A stretch of DNA of 32,809 bases from an uncultured Microscilla sp. (lineage in GTDB: Bacteria > Bacteroidota > Bacteroidia > Cytophagales > Microscillaceae): positions 1 through 32,809 of the forward strand of contig NZ_CANLRP010000095.1 of NCBI RefSeq assembly GCF_947493425.1. The letters are read 5' to 3'. Of the stretch, positions 22,553 to 30,997 are shown piece after piece (the first letter of the stretch is position 1; every line of letters begins with the position of its first letter). The translations under genes were made by a program, and so were the position numbers. Under the pieces are notes generated by a model. The model was given only the letters and a program-made list of their open reading frames with translations, had not been told where the DNA came from and did not search any database.

Positions 22553-23188
22553 TTATGGCTTTAAAGATTTTTCGAGAAGTAAAAAGTAAGTCTCCAGCAA
22601 GTGTTCAGCACCTACTGTAAAATAGTGATCAATGATCTCTTTCTTCTTTTTAATCATTTGCAAAAAACCAGTAAACTGGCTCCACAATACAAACGCCGAT
22701 TCTACTGGATTGATATTAGGATCAATGCTGCCATCATTCCGTCCTCGTTCCAGTGCATCAATGAGTATTTGCATCACTCGATTACCGGCTTTTACCGACT
22801 TACCCGATTCTACTTCCAGGTTGTCCAGGTCAAACTCATCGTCTTGATAAGACAAAATAGCATTAAAGTACCCATCTTCTTCCTGAGAAAACTTATAATA
22901 AGCCATCGTGATTTTTTTGAGGCTGTCATAAGCATTCTCTTCTTCATTGGTTTCTTCTTTGAGTTTTTGCTCCAGCAGTATAAAACCACGCAATAAAACT
23001 GCCCGATAGAGTTCTTCTTTGTTTTTAAAGTACAAGTATAAGGTACCTTTACTAAACTCAGCTTCTTTGGCTATGCTGTCCATAGAGGTGTTAGATAAAC
23101 CCTGTCGGAAGAAAATCTTCTCTGCAGCATCTAAAATAGCATTTCGCCTTTGTTTTTTTTCTCTTTCTTTTCTTTCAAGAACTCCCAT
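22553..23188 (-). CDS. TetR/AcrR family transcriptional regulator
   Basis: A 211-aa repressor. The N-terminal HTH spans about residues 15-60: RNAILDAAEKIFFRQGLSNTS, SIAKEAEFSKGTLYLYFKNKEELY (in parts), the canonical TetR pattern. The rest is an all-helical ligand and dimer domain with no strong family signature. Binding sites are proposed at 23208-23228 (20 bp before its own start, autoregulation) and 22474-22486 (SDR gene). Its neighbours (SDR, ALDH, 3-hydroxyacyl-CoA dehydrogenase) suggest it senses an acyl-CoA or lipid metabolite, as FadR-type TetR proteins do; that is inference. Confidence 0.95.
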   Translation of the reverse strand: MGVLERKEREKKQRRNAILDAAEKIFFRQGLSNTSMDSIAKEAEFSKGTLYLYFKNKEELYRAVLLRGFILLEQKLKEETNEEENAYDSLKKITMAYYKFSQEEDGYFNAILSYQDDEFDLDNLEVESGKSVKAGNRVMQILIDALERGRNDGSIDPNINPVESAFVLWSQFTGFLQMIKKKKEIIDHYFTVGAEHLLETYFLLLEKSLKP

Positions 23189-23207
23189 ATTACTCTGTAA
23201 CGATTTT

Positions 23208-23228
23208 AAAATGACCAGTGGTCATTTT
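23208..23228. promoter_or_regulatory. Perfect 21-bp TetR-type operator
   Basis: AAAATGACCA-G-TGGTCATTTT: 10-bp arms around one base. It lies 20 bp before the tetR start, in the divergent region shared with the 3-hydroxyacyl-CoA dehydrogenase gene, so it could govern both. Confidence 0.8.
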
Positions 23229-23400
23229 TAGCACATAAAGTTAATTGTTTACGCTTATTTGCAAAATAAAAATATGAAAAAAAACTGAAACCATTGCACT
23301 CAATCAGTATCAATCCCTTCTTTTTGAGTTTAAACCAAATAATTGTGATATTGCCGCCTCAATACACATGTCCGATCATTCATTTAACATAACTATCATC

Positions 23401-24291
23401 ATGAAAAATATAGCAGTCATTGGCTCTGGTACAATGGGGAATGGAATTGCCCACGTATTTGCCCAAAACGATTATAAAGTAAACCTGATTGATATTAATT
23501 CAGAAGCTTTGGAAAGAGCATTGGCTACCATTTCAAAGAATTTGGATCGTCAAGTAAAAAAAGAAAAAATTGACGAAGCTAAAAAAACAGCTACTTTGGG
23601 CAACATTACTACCTATACTAACCTTGAAGAGGGAGTAAAAGCCGTAGATTTAGTGGTAGAAGCTGCTACTGAGAATATAGATATTAAGCTCAAAATTTTT
23701 CAAGACATAGATAAATATGCACCCGAAAACTGCATACTTGCCAGCAATACCTCTTCTATTTCTATTACTAAGATTGCTGCAGTAACCAAACGCCCCGAAA
23801 AAGTGATTGGGATGCACTTTATGAACCCCGTGCCCGTAATGAAACTGGTAGAGGTAATCAATGGCTATTCTACCTCTAAAGAAACGACCAATGCAGTGTT
23901 GGAAGCTTCTAAAAGAGTAGGCAAAATACCTACCTCTGTCAATGATTATCCTGGTTTTGTGGCAAACCGTATATTATTGCCCATGATCAATGAGGCAATC
24001 TATGCTTTGTTTGAAGGGGTAGGCGGAGTAGAAGAAATAGACACCGTGATGAAACTGGGCATGGCACACCCTATGGGGCCCTTACAACTGGCCGACTTCA
24101 TTGGCTTAGATGTTTGTTTGTCTATTTTGCGGGTAATGCACGATGGTTTGGGTAACCCAAAATATGCTCCGTGCCCGTTGTTAGTAAATATGGTAGAAGC
24201 CGGGCACCTGGGTGCTAAGTCTGGAGTAGGTTTTTATGACTACTCAAAAGGAATGAAAGAAGCCTTTGTGGCAGCACGATTTAGCAACTAA
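23401..24291 (+). CDS. 3-hydroxybutyryl-CoA dehydrogenase (3-hydroxyacyl-CoA dehydrogenase family)
   Basis: A 296-aa NAD-dependent enzyme interconverting 3-hydroxyacyl-CoA and 3-oxoacyl-CoA. The dinucleotide fold starts at once (AVIGSGTMGNGIAH, residues 5-18). SNTSSISIT and the catalytic His139 in GMHFMNPVPVMKLVEVI follow. The C-terminal helical domain has NDYPGFVANRILLPMINEA and GPLQLADFIGLD. The ATG at 23401 is chosen because family members begin MKNIAVIG; the in-frame ATG at 23368 would add 11 atypical residues. It is single-function, without an enoyl-CoA hydratase domain. It is divergent from tetR and may share its operator. Confidence 0.95.
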   Translation: MKNIAVIGSGTMGNGIAHVFAQNDYKVNLIDINSEALERALATISKNLDRQVKKEKIDEAKKTATLGNITTYTNLEEGVKAVDLVVEAATENIDIKLKIFQDIDKYAPENCILASNTSSISITKIAAVTKRPEKVIGMHFMNPVPVMKLVEVINGYSTSKETTNAVLEASKRVGKIPTSVNDYPGFVANRILLPMINEAIYALFEGVGGVEEIDTVMKLGMAHPMGPLQLADFIGLDVCLSILRVMHDGLGNPKYAPCPLLVNMVEAGHLGAKSGVGFYDYSKGMKEAFVAARFSN

Positions 24292-24301
24292 TTGATAGAA
24301 T

Positions 24302-24354
24302 AGTCCACAGCCCCGATAGGGCTCAGCTTTTAGTTGCACCCTGTCAGGACTGTG
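24302..24354. terminator. Possible convergent terminator region
   Basis: Nested inverted repeats (AGCCC/GGGCT at 24309-24323; AGTCC 24302-24306 with GGACT 24347-24351) lie between two convergent genes. No clean T run follows, so the call is weak. Confidence 0.3.
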
Positions 24355-24362
24355 AACCATTG

Positions 24363-26057
24363 CTATTTTTGATACACCAACTTGCCACGCAAATAGGTCT
24401 GTACTACCTGAGTTTGCCCTATCGTATTGGGCGAAATACTAAAGATGTCTCTGTCCAATACAATCAAGTCGGCTTCTTTGCCTACCTCTATAGTACCTAC
24501 CTTGTTTTCTTGCCGCATAGTATACGCCGCATTGATGGTATAAGCTTTTACTGCTTCTTCCAGGCTAATTTCTTGGGGGCTGCGTGTCACCGCGTTTTGC
24601 ATTCCTACAAATGGGTTAAGCGTGCTTACGTCCCAATCGCTACTTAAAGTTAGTCGGGCTTTGGCATTTACCAAGTTTTTCAAAGGCACCAAATCATTGG
24701 CTAAAGCAGTGCCTACCAATGCAGCATTTTCGCTCCAGTGGTCGGGATGGGTAAAGCTACCTGCCACCTGACAGTCTGCCGTTACATTCAAAGCATTGAA
24801 CCTTGCCAAATCGCTGGTTTGCACCATTTCAAGGTGGGTGAGGCGGTGTCTGCCTTGGGCTGTGCCCGATTTTTCAATGGCATTCAATGCTTCTGTAGTG
24901 CCACGGTTGCCAATAGAATGAATAAAGAAGTCGAACCCGGTAGACTCAAGTTGAGCAATATAACTAGCCAAACGTGCTTGTGTAAAGTAGTTTAAGCCAT
25001 TGCCAATGCCATTGCCCAAAACATCTTGCTGGTAGTTGGTATGCAAAGCCGCAGTAGTATTATGTAGAATACCATCCATGTATAGTTTTATCTGATTGAT
25101 ATGTAGCAACTTGGCGTCATCGTTTGAGTACAAGCTTTTCAGGGTTTGTATTTGCGAGCCATCGTCTTCGGTAGGGTATGCCCATAGCGCCAACGTAATA
25201 CGAGCTGTCAGTTTGCCTTCTGCTTCTATGCGTTGCCATACCTTATGATAATTTCTTTTCCAGAAGGTACGTGCTTCACAAGCCGATGTAATTCCATATT
25301 TTGCCATTTCGGGGAGAGCAAAACCCACCAATCCTTGGTAGTCAGTTTCTTCCTTGGCATTGGTAGCTTTCAGGGCGGCCTCAGCCAGCAATTCTCCAGC
25401 GTTGTCTATCAATAAACCATTGGGTACTCCATTATCCTCACGCCCAATAATACCCCCTTGTGGGTCAGGGGTAAGTTGCGTAATGCCCAATACCTCAAGT
25501 GCTTTAGAATTACACCAAAACGAGTGCGAGGTTTGCTCCATGATACCTATAGGGCGGGTATTGCTTATCTCATCTAAAATTAACCGAGGCGCACGAGTAG
25601 CCGCCAAAATAGTTGTGAGTGAATGTCCAGCCCCTAATAGCCAATCTGCGCCTGGGTTATCTTTGACTGCTTGCTTGATGGTGGCAGCGTAGTTTTCAGG
25701 GTTGGTTTCAGTATTACTAAGGCTGAACTTAAAGTTGTTGGTGCTGGCTTCGAGCGGGTGCATATGCACATCATGTAGCCCTGGCATCATCATTTGCCCT
25801 TGCAAGTCAATGACCTGAGCCTGAGCAGAAGCCTGCGCTTTTGCCTGCGCAGTTGTGCCTACATAAGCAATTATTCCGTCTTTTACCAACACCGCTTCTG
25901 CCCATAGTGCAGCATCATTTACAGTGTATATTTTGCCATTGATAAAAAGTTTTTCGCTGGCATCTTGTACTTGGGGTTGGGCATCCTTTTTACAAGCGCT
26001 TGCCCCAAATAAAACTATAGCAAGACACGCCTGAACGATATAGGTGAATATTTTCAT
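24363..26057 (-). CDS. YtcJ-like amidohydrolase, lipoprotein
   Basis: A 564-aa protein. The lipobox around residue 22 (LFGASAC-KK) indicates a membrane-anchored periplasmic or surface enzyme. The amidohydrolase-3 domain shows FINGKIYTV, PGLHDVHMHP (the HxH metal motif), QIKLYMDGIL, HSIGNRGTTEALNAIE, HRLTHLEMV and SSDWDVSTLNPF near the end, then the closing VGTIEVGKEADLIVLD. All metal-site positions appear intact. Family members hydrolyse C-N bonds in amides or cyclic substrates; the actual substrate is unknown. A short Ala/Gln/Lys repeat (AQAKAQASAQAQ) near residue 80 is a minor oddity. Single-gene unit. Confidence 0.92.
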   Translation of the reverse strand: MKIFTYIVQACLAIVLFGASACKKDAQPQVQDASEKLFINGKIYTVNDAALWAEAVLVKDGIIAYVGTTAQAKAQASAQAQVIDLQGQMMMPGLHDVHMHPLEASTNNFKFSLSNTETNPENYAATIKQAVKDNPGADWLLGAGHSLTTILAATRAPRLILDEISNTRPIGIMEQTSHSFWCNSKALEVLGITQLTPDPQGGIIGREDNGVPNGLLIDNAGELLAEAALKATNAKEETDYQGLVGFALPEMAKYGITSACEARTFWKRNYHKVWQRIEAEGKLTARITLALWAYPTEDDGSQIQTLKSLYSNDDAKLLHINQIKLYMDGILHNTTAALHTNYQQDVLGNGIGNGLNYFTQARLASYIAQLESTGFDFFIHSIGNRGTTEALNAIEKSGTAQGRHRLTHLEMVQTSDLARFNALNVTADCQVAGSFTHPDHWSENAALVGTALANDLVPLKNLVNAKARLTLSSDWDVSTLNPFVGMQNAVTRSPQEISLEEAVKAYTINAAYTMRQENKVGTIEVGKEADLIVLDRDIFSISPNTIGQTQVVQTYLRGKLVYQK

Positions 26058-26311
26058 AATTCTGTTTTTTCGATAAACAACTATGTTCTAATGCTAATTA
26101 CGCGTAACACAGGCACAAGAAAAAAAATATTCTATGAACCCAACCAATTGTTACCTGAACGGGCTTATTGAGCGAATCAGTGGCTATAAAAAGCCAAAGC
26201 TTATTTCATTCCCTATAATTAGGCATTCGCACCTTAAAATGCTTTACTGAGAGAAAAAATACAAAAAATTGTGGAGTTATGCTTATAATGACCTGATAAA
26301 ATCACAAGTAA

Positions 26312-27322
26312 ATGAAAAAAACTTTACAACATGTTCGCTGGCTTGATCAAGTGCTCTTTTGGCTATTTGTTTATCTATTTATTCTTAATGATTATTTTCA
26401 TGATACCTCTTTGGCAGAGTCGTGGCATTGGGCATTGCTTGAGCTAAGCTTTCATGCAACCGTTGTGTATACCCATTACTTGGTTTTGTTACCCAAATTA
26501 TTGCAAGCCAAGCATTATTTAAGCTATAGTTTAAGCTTGGCAGGGGTGTTTGGAGTGTTTACAAGTCTATTGGTATATAGCGGCTTGGGCGAGTTGTTAT
26601 TGCTGGAAGTGTCAGCCAATAACCTGATAATGATGCTATTGACTACTTTTTTGCTGGTAGCTTTTTCTTACTTGTATTGGTATTACAAGCAATGGTTTGT
26701 CAAAACCAACGAAGCGCTCATGCTTAAAAGCCAACAGTTAGAAACAGAACTACAGCTGCTCAAAAGCCAAATAAGTCCTCATTTTCTGTTCAACACCTTA
26801 AACAATATTTACAGCCTATGCCAACAAAAACACGACCATGCGGCATTGATGGTGACCCGCCTGGCAGTCATATTACGTTACCTGATTTATGATGGAGCAC
26901 AAGCAGTAGTGCCTTTGCATAAAGAGGTGACAATGATTGACAATTACATTCAGCTACAGTTGCTCAAAAAGAGTGAATCGCAAAATATAGATTTGTATAC
27001 CGAAGGAGTGGACAGTCGCCACCAAATTGCCCCGCTTATCCTCATCAATTTTGTAGAAAACAGCTTCAAGCACAGTAATTTTTTCAATGATGCCAACGCT
27101 TGGATAAAGGTAAGCATTTGTATAGAAACTGAGAATAAACTGGTGGTAGAGGTGATCAATAGTGTGACAAGGTCTGCCTTAAGCAAAACTAAAATGAGTG
27201 GTATTGGCTTGACCAACTCAAAGCGTCAACTGGCGTTGCATTATCCACAAGCGCATGAGTTAAAAATAGTACAACACAATGATTCATTTCAGGTAAATTT
27301 GTATATTCAGCTTGACAGTTGA
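26312..27322 (+). CDS. LytS/YehU-family sensor histidine kinase
   Basis: A 336-aa membrane kinase. Four hydrophobic helices fill about residues 10-130 (WLDQVLFWLFVYLFI, ... LLTTFLLVAFSYLYW). A coiled stretch (MLKSQQLETELQLLKSQ) leads to the His_kinase motif with phospho-accepting His157 (QISPHFLFNTLNNIYSL). The HATPase region has N-box NFVENSFKHS and a GIGLTNSKRQL lid. No separate sensory domain, so the signal is likely felt in the membrane. The partner regulator starts 19 bp downstream, forming a typical Bacteroidota LytS-LytTR operon. The target genes cannot be told from this window. Confidence 0.95.
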   Translation: MKKTLQHVRWLDQVLFWLFVYLFILNDYFHDTSLAESWHWALLELSFHATVVYTHYLVLLPKLLQAKHYLSYSLSLAGVFGVFTSLLVYSGLGELLLLEVSANNLIMMLLTTFLLVAFSYLYWYYKQWFVKTNEALMLKSQQLETELQLLKSQISPHFLFNTLNNIYSLCQQKHDHAALMVTRLAVILRYLIYDGAQAVVPLHKEVTMIDNYIQLQLLKKSESQNIDLYTEGVDSRHQIAPLILINFVENSFKHSNFFNDANAWIKVSICIETENKLVVEVINSVTRSALSKTKMSGIGLTNSKRQLALHYPQAHELKIVQHNDSFQVNLYIQLDS

Positions 27323-27341
27323 CATTAGAAAAAACACCCTC

Positions 27342-28088
27342 ATGTTGTACAAGTGTATCATTATCGATGACGAACCTCTTGCCAGAGAGTTGTTGGAAGG
27401 TTATATCCAACAAGTTCCTTTTTTGCAGTTAGAGCAAACTTTTGCTTCAGCCATCGAAGCTAGTCTCACAATTCATTCTCAAACTATAGATTTGATATTT
27501 TTAGATATTGAAATGCCTCATCTCAATGGTTTAGATTTTTTGCGTAACCTAAAACACCCCCCCGCCATTATATTTACTACGGCTTATGCCGAATATGCTC
27601 TTGAGGCTTTTAATCTTAATGTAGTAGACTACCTGCTTAAGCCTATCATATTTAATCGGTTTTTTCAGGCGGTCAATAAGGTGATTAAGAGCGCACCAGA
27701 GGCAATCAATGACCCTATTCCAATGACTAACTCTAATGCTTTGGAAACCAATTCAGTAGAGAATGAAACTTATTTTTTTATCAAAACAGATCATAAAATT
27801 GTCAAAGTGCTCGCTCACGACATTTTATTTATAGAAGGCTTACAAAAGTATGTGAAAATACACTTACCCAACGAGGTTCTTATTAGCTTGACATCACTTA
27901 GTCATTTGCTTGACAAACTACCCTCAAGTAATTTTACCCGTATCCATCGTTCTTACATCATCAATATTGCCCACATTGACAGTATTCAGGGCAATACTAT
28001 TACTATCCAAAACCATCATTTACCATTGAGCCAAGGCAACCGAAGTGCCTTTTATGATTTGATTGCGAGTAAGCGTTTGGATGGGTAG
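27342..28088 (+). CDS. LytTR-family response regulator
   Basis: A 248-aa protein. Receiver domain (about 1-120): acidic D9-D10, phosphoacceptor D55 in FLDIEMP, T in FTTAYAEYA, K in LLKPI. A short linker then leads to the LytTR DNA-binding domain (about 145-245): FIEGLQKYVKIHL, FTRIHRSYIINIAHID and LPLSQGNRSAFYDLI are the standard landmarks. The ATG at 27342 (MLYKCIIIDDEP) is preferred; an upstream TTG at 27312 overlaps the kinase gene. It is co-transcribed with the kinase and would be phosphorylated by it. Confidence 0.95.
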   Translation: MLYKCIIIDDEPLARELLEGYIQQVPFLQLEQTFASAIEASLTIHSQTIDLIFLDIEMPHLNGLDFLRNLKHPPAIIFTTAYAEYALEAFNLNVVDYLLKPIIFNRFFQAVNKVIKSAPEAINDPIPMTNSNALETNSVENETYFFIKTDHKIVKVLAHDILFIEGLQKYVKIHLPNEVLISLTSLSHLLDKLPSSNFTRIHRSYIINIAHIDSIQGNTITIQNHHLPLSQGNRSAFYDLIASKRLDG

Positions 28089-28090
28089 AC

Positions 28091-28550
28091 TTATGCGCTT
28101 AACTTTAATAGTAATTGATATTTATCTTCAAGCATTGCCATATTAGCCTCAGACAATTCACTTTTTAGGTTTTTTAATTGTTGATAAGGTTTATTGAAAG
28201 CCTCCTTGTCTTGGTGTTGTCCATAAGAAGTACCAAAGTTTTATGCAACATTGACATAACACTAGATTTTTAGGGTCAAGTTTAAGAGCTTGTTTAAAGT
28301 AGGCTAAACCTTCCTCAGCCTCGTTTTCTTGAGCAAGTTCTGGTGCCATACTCCATACAATGAGCCCCATCATATTTAAAGCATCCGCTTTTATATTATC
28401 ATTAGTTTTTGGAGTTTGAGTGATTTGCTAAAGGTATCATTGACCCTCTTTTTTCTTACATGCGTATTAGAGTGATTGCTGGATAGCAAAAGTAAATAAG
28501 TTACAAACTGTTTTTGGAGTTTTGCAAGGTAACTCGTGCCTTATAAGCCT
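28091..28550 (-). pseudogene. Decayed TPR-repeat protein gene (multiple frameshifts)
   Basis: Read on the minus strand, coding sense jumps between frames but continues. First comes NDSEAYKARVTLQNSKN, then a frame change to QFVTYLLLLSSNHSNTH and onward. A second change leads into TNDNIKADALNMMGLIVWS and EAEEGLAYFKQALKLDPKN, a clear TPR-type unit. A third change near 28252 leads into NFGTSYGQHQDKEAFNKPY and ...LEDKYQLLLKLSA followed by a stop at 28091-28093. At least three frameshifts break the gene, and no single frame is long enough to be functional. It is probably a fragment of a larger helical-repeat protein. Sequencing error for all three shifts is unlikely but cannot be excluded. Confidence 0.65.
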
Positions 28551-28627
28551 CTGAATCATTGACTCATCATTTCTCTCAAAAATTCCCTACCTTTACTTAT
28601 TCTTTTTTGAACAATACGCTTATAAAT

Positions 28628-28846
28628 ATGCCCGAATTTAAAACCTTGCCCGAAGCCCTTGATTGGTTTTTTGAGAATGTGTTTCCTCATTTGCCAACTG
28701 AAGACAAAAGAAAACTCAAGGATGTGAAATATGATCACTACAAGCGAGCCACAAATGTGTCGGCAAATCGTATTCGACGGGTGCTCAACACTTATGGTAA
28801 GGTAGAAACCTTTCACCGTTTTGAGGGAGGGAAAACAGATAAATAA
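28628..28846 (+). CDS. Small protein of unknown function (72 aa)
   Basis: Not recognised. The sequence starts MPEFKTLPEALDWFFENVFP and has a highly charged middle (EDKRKLKDVKYDHYKR). Predicted mostly helical, no membrane segment or signal peptide. The ATG at 28628 is preferred to an upstream TTG at 28559, since composition changes sharply at this Met. The segment RATNVSANRIRRVLNTYG looks like a helix-turn-helix-like pair, but this is too weak to call DNA binding. A perfect 9-bp hairpin follows the stop (28850-28874). Confidence 0.6.
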   Translation: MPEFKTLPEALDWFFENVFPHLPTEDKRKLKDVKYDHYKRATNVSANRIRRVLNTYGKVETFHRFEGGKTDK

Positions 28847-28849
28847 AAG

Positions 28850-28890
28850 GTCGTATTATTTTTATTAATACGACTTAATTACTATATTTG
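28850..28890 (+). promoter_or_regulatory. Hairpin and -7 element between two small genes
   Basis: GTCGTATTA / TAATACGAC (28850-28874, 9 perfect pairs, 7-nt loop) could end the upstream gene. TATATTTG at 28883-28890 is a full TAnnTTTG -7 match for the next gene. The hairpin overlaps the -33 region, so it may instead be an operator. Confidence 0.45.
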
Positions 28891-28969
28891 CATATATAAA
28901 AACAGCCCCGAAGTGCTTGTCTGGAAAACTTCACCTCGAGGCTTTGGTTACATTATTAAACATAACAAT

Positions 28970-29236
28970 ATGCAAGTTAGTCAAAATACCCCAACCCAAC
29001 AACCTGCGTTGCCCGCAAACATTTTCAATGCCGCAAGCATCAAGTTGTGGCAACAAAGCCTACAGGCTCGTTTAGAAAAACTTTGGTTCGACGCTGAAGA
29101 GCCTTTACAGTTGCATCATGAGGCAGTCGCCCAAGTACACATCAGCGACAAGCTAGAGCTGTTGGCAAACGAAGCCCGTTGTTTGAGCAATGAATTGAAA
29201 ATGTGTGCGGCTTTGCAAAAAATGATGAAAATTTAG
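28970..29236 (+). CDS. Small helical protein of unknown function (88 aa)
   Basis: Not recognised. ATG at 28970 (MQVSQNTPTQQPALPANI...). A polar Gln/Pro-rich first 20 residues are followed by a largely alpha-helical body (SIKLWQQSLQARLEKLWFD; KLELLANEARCLSNELKM) with heptad-like Leu spacing, so it may dimerise. No signal peptide. The 5' leader from a -7 box at 28883 is about 70 nt and holds an AGCC..GGCT / GAAGT..ACTTC nested hairpin. An upstream in-frame GTG at 28913 lies inside this leader and is judged non-coding. Its terminator is at 29278-29324. Confidence 0.6.
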   Translation: MQVSQNTPTQQPALPANIFNAASIKLWQQSLQARLEKLWFDAEEPLQLHHEAVAQVHISDKLELLANEARCLSNELKMCAALQKMMKI

Positions 29237-29277
29237 CCTGCAAATCACCAGCAGGTGTCAGGTTAAATGGAGCTAAA

Positions 29278-29324
29278 GTGGTAGGGGCAATGCCTTGGTA
29301 GTTGCTCTACCACCATTGTTTTTT
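29278..29324. terminator. Terminator hairpin next to the transposon
   Basis: GTGGTAG (29278-29284) pairs with CTACCAC (29307-29313), with GCAA/TTGC able to extend it, followed by TTGTTTTTT. Before the transposon arrived it lay between this small gene and the cyclophilin gene and probably served both. Confidence 0.7.
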
Positions 29325-29341
29325 ACGATAAATATTATTTG

Positions 29342-29366
29342 AAAGCCCACTGTTTTTAGTAGTGGG
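29342..29366 (+). repeat. Left-end guide and hairpin of the transposon
   Basis: AAAG (29342-29345) directly precedes the stem CCCACT (29346-29351) / AGTGGG (29361-29366). In IS608 the AAAG guide pairs with the TTAC target so that TnpA cuts after it. Confidence 0.85.
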
Positions 29367-29404
29367 ATGAAAAATAATTGCCCGTGAAAGGGGCAGATTT
29401 GGTG

Positions 29405-29803
29405 TCAAACCATTTTTTGGTTTTCAATATATTTTTTGATGGTTTTTTCTGAAATATGCCCTACTGATTCAATATAGTATGACCTTGTCCAAAGTGTTGG
29501 AAGTCTACTTTTTAGTTGGGGAAATTCTTGCCTCAAATGGCGACTAGTGTAGCCCTTAAGTTGCCCAATAATGAAATGAGGAGCATCTACAGGCTTCGCT
29601 TTGATGAAAAGATGCACATGGTCTGTCATAATCTCCATTGTTTCTATTTCAATGCCCAAATCTTTAGCCTTTGAAAGCAAAAGCTCTTTGAGCCTTGTTT
29701 GTATTTCCTGAGTTAGGACTTTCCTGCGGTATTTTGGACACCAAATGATATGATAGCCTAGGTTGTAGACACTATTTTTAGAGCTTTTCCAGCGTTTTTC
29801 CAT
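29405..29803 (-). CDS. tnpA: IS200/IS605 transposase TnpA (Y1 HUH nuclease)
   Basis: A 132-aa single-domain transposase that cuts and joins single-stranded DNA through a 5'-phosphotyrosine. The HUH motif is H62-V-H64 (TDHVHLFIKA) and the nucleophile is Tyr125 (KKYIENQ) near the C-terminus. Other family marks are YHIIWCPKYRR at the start and YYIESVGHISE before the tyrosine helix. The length is standard, and nothing is truncated. It starts 57 bp from tnpB in the divergent arrangement typical of IS605-type elements. Active as a dimer on the end hairpins. Confidence 0.97.
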   Translation of the reverse strand: MEKRWKSSKNSVYNLGYHIIWCPKYRRKVLTQEIQTRLKELLLSKAKDLGIEIETMEIMTDHVHLFIKAKPVDAPHFIIGQLKGYTSRHLRQEFPQLKSRLPTLWTRSYYIESVGHISEKTIKKYIENQKMV

Positions 29804-29860
29804 AGCTTAAATATAGTATTTATTTGTCAGATAAATAATATTTCCTTCGTATATTGCATT

Positions 29861-30997
29861 ATGCTCCAAGTAGTGAAGACATACAAATACAAGCTCCGAA
29901 ATTTGTCGGCTACCCAAACTCAAAAATTGAGTAGTTGGGTAGGTGCTTGTCGGTTTGTGTACAACCTTGCTTTGGAGACAAAACAATACGCCTACAAAGC
30001 CTACGGGGTTAACTTGTCTCGCTTTGATTTGGATAAGGAGCTCAAAACCCTCAAGGATGTAGAGTGGATTAAAGATGTCCCTTCTCAAAGCCTCCAGGAT
30101 GTGCTTCAAAGGCTTGAGAAAGCCTATCAATCTTTCTTTAAAGGTGGTGGCTTTCCCAAATGGGCAAAGAAAGGAAAGTACAACTCCATCACTCTGAAGT
30201 CAGTCACCCGTGACAACTGTGAGGCTGGTCGTTTTGTTCTTCCAAAGCTGGGTGAGGTCAAAACCTTCTACTCACGAGAAATCCCTAAAAAAGCCAAACT
30301 TAAGCGAGCAACCATCATCAAAGAATCGGATGGTTTCTACATTTCTATTATGTTCTCAACGACCACCCAACCACTTCCCAGCAATAACCAAACTGTGGGA
30401 TTGGATTGGGGGATAGAACATTTTCTAACCACTTCAGGTGGCGAACACATTGCCAATCCGCGTCTTTTTCAGCACTACCAAAACAAGCTTAGGATTGAAC
30501 AACGAAGCCTTTCCCGCAAAAAGAAAGGCGGGAGCAACTTCAAGAAGCAAGCCCGAAAACTTGCCAAACTTCAGGCTAAAATTGCCCGTATTCGCAACGA
30601 TTTTCAACACAAAGTCAGCACAGGCTTAATTCTCAAATATGGCTCTATTGCGGTTGAAAACCTCAAAGTTCGCAATATGACTGGTAGCGCCAAAGGAACC
30701 ACCGAAGCACCTGGAAAGAATGTCAAAGCCAAATCAGGTCTTAATCGCTCTATTCTGGACACGGCGCCTTCTATGTTTTTGGATAAGCTAGAATACAAAT
30801 CGAAATGGCACGGGCGAACTTTTGTCAAGGTAAACCCAAAGTATACTTCCCAAGTATGCTCTGAATGTGGGCACAAAGACAAAGAAAGCAGGAAAACACA
30901 AGCTAAATTTGTGTGTACATCTTGTGGCACAAAATTAAACGCAGATGTCAATGCTGCAAAAAATATTGAGGCAAGGGCTTTTGCCTCTATCCGTTAA
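29861..30997 (+). CDS. tnpB: RNA-guided nuclease TnpB (IS605 family accessory protein)
   Basis: A 378-aa TnpB, the ancestor-type of Cas12. The N-terminal part (MLQVVKTYKYKLRNL, GACRFVYNLAL) is typical. The RuvC-like nuclease triad is complete: D182 (GLDWGI), E266 (AVENLK) and D362 (ADVNAAKN). A zinc ribbon has C333, C336, C352 and C355 (CSECG ... CTSCG). With an omega-RNA made from its own 3' end and the transposon right end it would cut DNA next to a TAM matching the target motif (TTAC-like), promoting element retention. The RuvC-I motif has Trp after Asp (DWG), a tolerated variant. All domains are present. Confidence 0.97.
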   Translation: MLQVVKTYKYKLRNLSATQTQKLSSWVGACRFVYNLALETKQYAYKAYGVNLSRFDLDKELKTLKDVEWIKDVPSQSLQDVLQRLEKAYQSFFKGGGFPKWAKKGKYNSITLKSVTRDNCEAGRFVLPKLGEVKTFYSREIPKKAKLKRATIIKESDGFYISIMFSTTTQPLPSNNQTVGLDWGIEHFLTTSGGEHIANPRLFQHYQNKLRIEQRSLSRKKKGGSNFKKQARKLAKLQAKIARIRNDFQHKVSTGLILKYGSIAVENLKVRNMTGSAKGTTEAPGKNVKAKSGLNRSILDTAPSMFLDKLEYKSKWHGRTFVKVNPKYTSQVCSECGHKDKESRKTQAKFVCTSCGTKLNADVNAAKNIEARAFASIR

